The position numbers and the translations under genes were made by a program. The notes under the pieces were generated by a model. It ran no database searches and was not told the DNA's origin. It was given only the letters and a program-made list of their open reading frames with translations. Of a stretch of DNA of 64,000 nt, positions 62,083 to 64,000 are shown in pieces. Each line of letters opens with the position of its first letter. Within the stretch, counting starts at the first letter, position 1. Location of the stretch: positions 2,356,001-2,420,000 of the forward strand of contig NZ_VWWO01000001.1 in the NCBI RefSeq assembly GCF_011752935.1. The letters run 5' to 3'. This DNA comes from Chitinophaga sp. Cy-1792 (GTDB lineage: Bacteria > Bacteroidota > Bacteroidia > Chitinophagales > Chitinophagaceae).

Positions 62083-62856
62083 TTACATTTTTTTTAACAT
62101 CATATTATAATAGATCTCTGAGAGCTTCTGTTTGGTGTTGAGCGGGAAGTCGGCTTTCATCATCCAGTCATAGTATTGAGGCTCCGCCTTTAATACTTCT
62201 CTTACGGGTCTGCCTTTGTATTTTCCGAAGTTAAAGACTTCCTGACCACCCTGCATCACCATACGACGGGCAAAATCCACATAATCTTCTTCCTTGGTAA
62301 AGGTTGCCAGGGAATCGATATCTGCATTCAGCTGTTCGTAGCGGCCCAGCTGTGCCTCGAGGATCTCGTAGGTAGCCAGGGCATCCGCTTCCGCGCTGTG
62401 TGCATTGGTGAGGTCTTTATCACAATAGAACTTGTATGCCGCGCTGAGGGTACGTTTTTCCATCAGGTGGAAAATTCGCTGTACATCTACAAATTTGCGT
62501 TTTGAGATATCGAACTCCATTTCTGCACGCAGGAACTCTTCTACCAACAACGGAATGTCGAAACGGTTGGAATTATATCCCGCCAGATCGCAATTATCCA
62601 TGAACATTTTCAGCTCATTGGCCGCCTGTTTGAAGGTAGGTGCATCTTTCACATCTTCATCGCTGATACCATGAATTGCTGTAGATCCCGCAGGGATAGG
62701 CATTCCCGGATTGATACGCTTTACTTTCGATTGAGTGGTTTTATCAGGAAATACTTTAATGATAGCAATTTCAATGATACGATCTGTAGCCACATTGGTT
62801 CCGGTGGTTTCCAGATCTATAACGGCCAGAGGCCTTTTGAGGAGCAAAGAAGACAT
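62083..62856 (-). CDS. DEDD-family 3'-5' exonuclease
   Basis: A 257-residue exonuclease of the DnaQ/DEDD type. Exo I is VIDLETTGTNVATDRIIEIAI (Asp and Glu catalytic), Exo II includes LAGYNSNRFDIPLLVEEFL, and Exo III is NAHSAEADALATYEI (His and Asp). The C-terminal ~70 residues (FNFGKYKGRPVREVLKAEPQYYDWMMKADFP) are the accessory domain often seen in Bacteroidota homologues. It is not the polymerase III epsilon subunit in context. It may function in DNA repair or RNA trimming. Confidence 0.87.
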   Translation of the reverse strand: MSSLLLKRPLAVIDLETTGTNVATDRIIEIAIIKVFPDKTTQSKVKRINPGMPIPAGSTAIHGISDEDVKDAPTFKQAANELKMFMDNCDLAGYNSNRFDIPLLVEEFLRAEMEFDISKRKFVDVQRIFHLMEKRTLSAAYKFYCDKDLTNAHSAEADALATYEILEAQLGRYEQLNADIDSLATFTKEEDYVDFARRMVMQGGQEVFNFGKYKGRPVREVLKAEPQYYDWMMKADFPLNTKQKLSEIYYNMMLKKM

Positions 62857-62891
62857 TATATTTTATTTAAATATTGTTATTAGGTAGATGA

Positions 62892-64000
62892 TCAGCCCAG
62901 CAATTTACCAAGTCCGTAAAAATCGATACCATCATAGGTACCTGAGCTCATGAGGAGTAAATTGGTATTATCATATTGTTGTGCTGCCAGGAAGGCTTCA
63001 AATGCCGGCCTGTCGGTGAAGATATGCAGATCTTTTCTTCCGAAGCGTTCTTTTACCAGCTCGGGGTCCAGATCAGGCATACGTTTTATTTCAAGGGCAT
63101 GTTTGCTGTAAAAAACGCCGGCTACATCTGCCGGGTCCATGGCACCCGCATATTCGGTGAGAAAATCGGCATTGAGACTGCTATAGGTATGCAGTTCCAG
63201 TACGGCGATCATTTTCCGGTCGGGATATTGCTGTTTGAGCGCTTCCACGGTAGCTTTCACCTTGGAAGGCGCATGGGCAAAGTCGCGGTAAATAACGGAA
63301 CGGTCGTTTTTAGCTACCAGCTCCAGTCTTTTGGCGGCGCCCTTAAAGGTGGCGATACCTGCCAGGAATTCCTCATCGCTGAGGCCCAGTTCATTGCAAA
63401 CCAGCTTGGCGGCATGCATGTTCATGAGGTTATGTCCGCCGAAAACTTCCAGATCGGCAAACCCTTCATCGAAGAACACCCGGGTAACGCCATTGCGGAT
63501 CATATGGATTGGCATGGTATACGGGATGAGTCGCAGGTGGCGGCCTTCGGCGGCTACCAGTGCTGCCAGTTCCGTATCGCTGCTGTTGTAGATGAGCACA
63601 TGGTCTGCTTCCATCTGCCTGATAAAGATGGCAAATTGCTCTTTGTAGATCTCGTAGGTAGGGAACACGTTGATGTGGTCCCAGGCGATACCGGTAAGTA
63701 CCGCGATCTGCGGATGCAGGAAATGGAATTTAGGACGCTTCTCAATAGCAGAAGCCGGGTATTCATCTGCCTCGCAAACAATAACAGGAGCGTCGGTGAT
63801 GTTGACAGATTGTGCAAACCCTTCCAGTTTGGCGCCTACCAGGTAGTCGAACGCCTTGCCGGCATGTTGCAGCACATGCATGATCATGGCTGTGGTAGTG
63901 GTTTTACCATGACTACCACCCACGGCTATACGTGTTTTATTTTTGCTTTCCTGGTAGATGTATTCCGGGAAAGAATAAATTTTCAGATTGAGTTCCCTGG
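62892..64000 (-). CDS. mpl: UDP-N-acetylmuramate:L-alanyl-gamma-D-glutamyl-meso-diaminopimelate ligase (Mpl), partial
   Basis: Recycles murein tripeptide onto UDP-MurNAc. Only the central and C-terminal part is in the window: the ATP-binding loop GGSHGKTTTTAM, preceded by YIYQESKNKTRIAV in the same frame up to base 64000, then CEADEYPASAIEKRPKFHFLHP, and AVLTGIAWDHINVFPTYE and YRDFAHAPSKVKATVEAL further on, ending in a stop at 62892. The missing N-terminus lies beyond the window. Apparent internal GTG start at 63923 is inside the gene and is not the real start. Confidence 0.88.
   Translation of the reverse strand, partial: RELNLKIYSFPEYIYQESKNKTRIAVGGSHGKTTTTAMIMHVLQHAGKAFDYLVGAKLEGFAQSVNITDAPVIVCEADEYPASAIEKRPKFHFLHPQIAVLTGIAWDHINVFPTYEIYKEQFAIFIRQMEADHVLIYNSSDTELAALVAAEGRHLRLIPYTMPIHMIRNGVTRVFFDEGFADLEVFGGHNLMNMHAAKLVCNELGLSDEEFLAGIATFKGAAKRLELVAKNDRSVIYRDFAHAPSKVKATVEALKQQYPDRKMIAVLELHTYSSLNADFLTEYAGAMDPADVAGVFYSKHALEIKRMPDLDPELVKERFGRKDLHIFTDRPAFEAFLAAQQYDNTNLLLMSSGTYDGIDFYGLGKLLG

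Noticed and set aside
1..64000. tRNA genes, rRNA, CRISPR arrays, insertion sequences, prophage genes
   Set aside because: Reading both strands gave no tRNA-like T-arm/anticodon sets, regularly spaced repeats, transposase motifs or phage structural genes.

Overview
The window is a Bacteroidota chromosome segment, most likely from a Chitinophaga-like member of the Chitinophagaceae. The evidence is three SusC/SusD outer-membrane import loci each preceded by an ECF sigma factor and a FecR-type anti-sigma factor, a Bacteroidota-type (type iii) T6SS with TssN and TssO, HmuY/HmuR haem uptake, HU-CCDC81/SPOR, DUF4230, DUF4843 and PKD-like families, and promoter -7 elements of the TAnnTTTG form. I saw no tRNA, rRNA, CRISPR array, insertion sequence or prophage. 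No computation was run; all calls come from reading the sequence and the translations.

Layout. 1-3850: 3' part of a T6SS-iii cluster (TssG-like, TssN, TssK, TssO, Hcp/TssD). 3881-7594: a haem uptake operon (HmuR-like receptor, HmuY lipoprotein, DUF6607 protein) behind a promoter with two direct repeats exactly 21 bp apart. 7668-10753 (-): aldehyde dehydrogenase, pantothenate kinase, metallo-hydrolase. 10864-12476 (+): MFS transporter and GNAT acetyltransferase. 12552-15035 (-): pfkA-pyk glycolytic operon. 15174-18361 (+): prolyl oligopeptidase and an RmlD-like reductase. 18419-24285 (-): a large TPR protein, a plug-less beta-barrel and an HU/SPOR membrane protein. 24560-28070 (+): DoxX, thioesterase, CinA, and a 2-oxoacid dehydrogenase E2.

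28362-37387, 41971-50130 and 53162-60182 hold three parallel nutrient loci, called A, B and C here. Each runs ECF sigma, FecR, STN-domain SusC, SusD. A adds DUF4843 and PKD-like lipoproteins, B ends in a secreted metallophosphoesterase, and C lies back-to-back with a secreted S9 peptidase. None carries a recognisable carbohydrate-active enzyme, so peptides, organophosphates or other non-glycan substrates are plausible. Between them are an RRM protein, an unrecognised cytosolic protein, DUF4230, cupin, GNAT and AraC genes. 60293-64000 (-): EamA transporter, polyprenol-phosphate mannosyltransferase-like protein, DEDD exonuclease, and Mpl ligase running off the end.

The main discovery candidate is a repeated non-coding architecture. 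In all three loci the FecR-SusC gap contains a GC-rich hairpin about 68-74 nt before the susC start. Its U-tract lies on the MINUS strand, and a minus-strand -7 promoter element overlaps the susC start codon. Each locus therefore seems to encode an antisense RNA of roughly 85-95 nt covering the susC leader, in the manner of the DonS-type RNAs of Bacteroides. The hairpins share similar apical loops.
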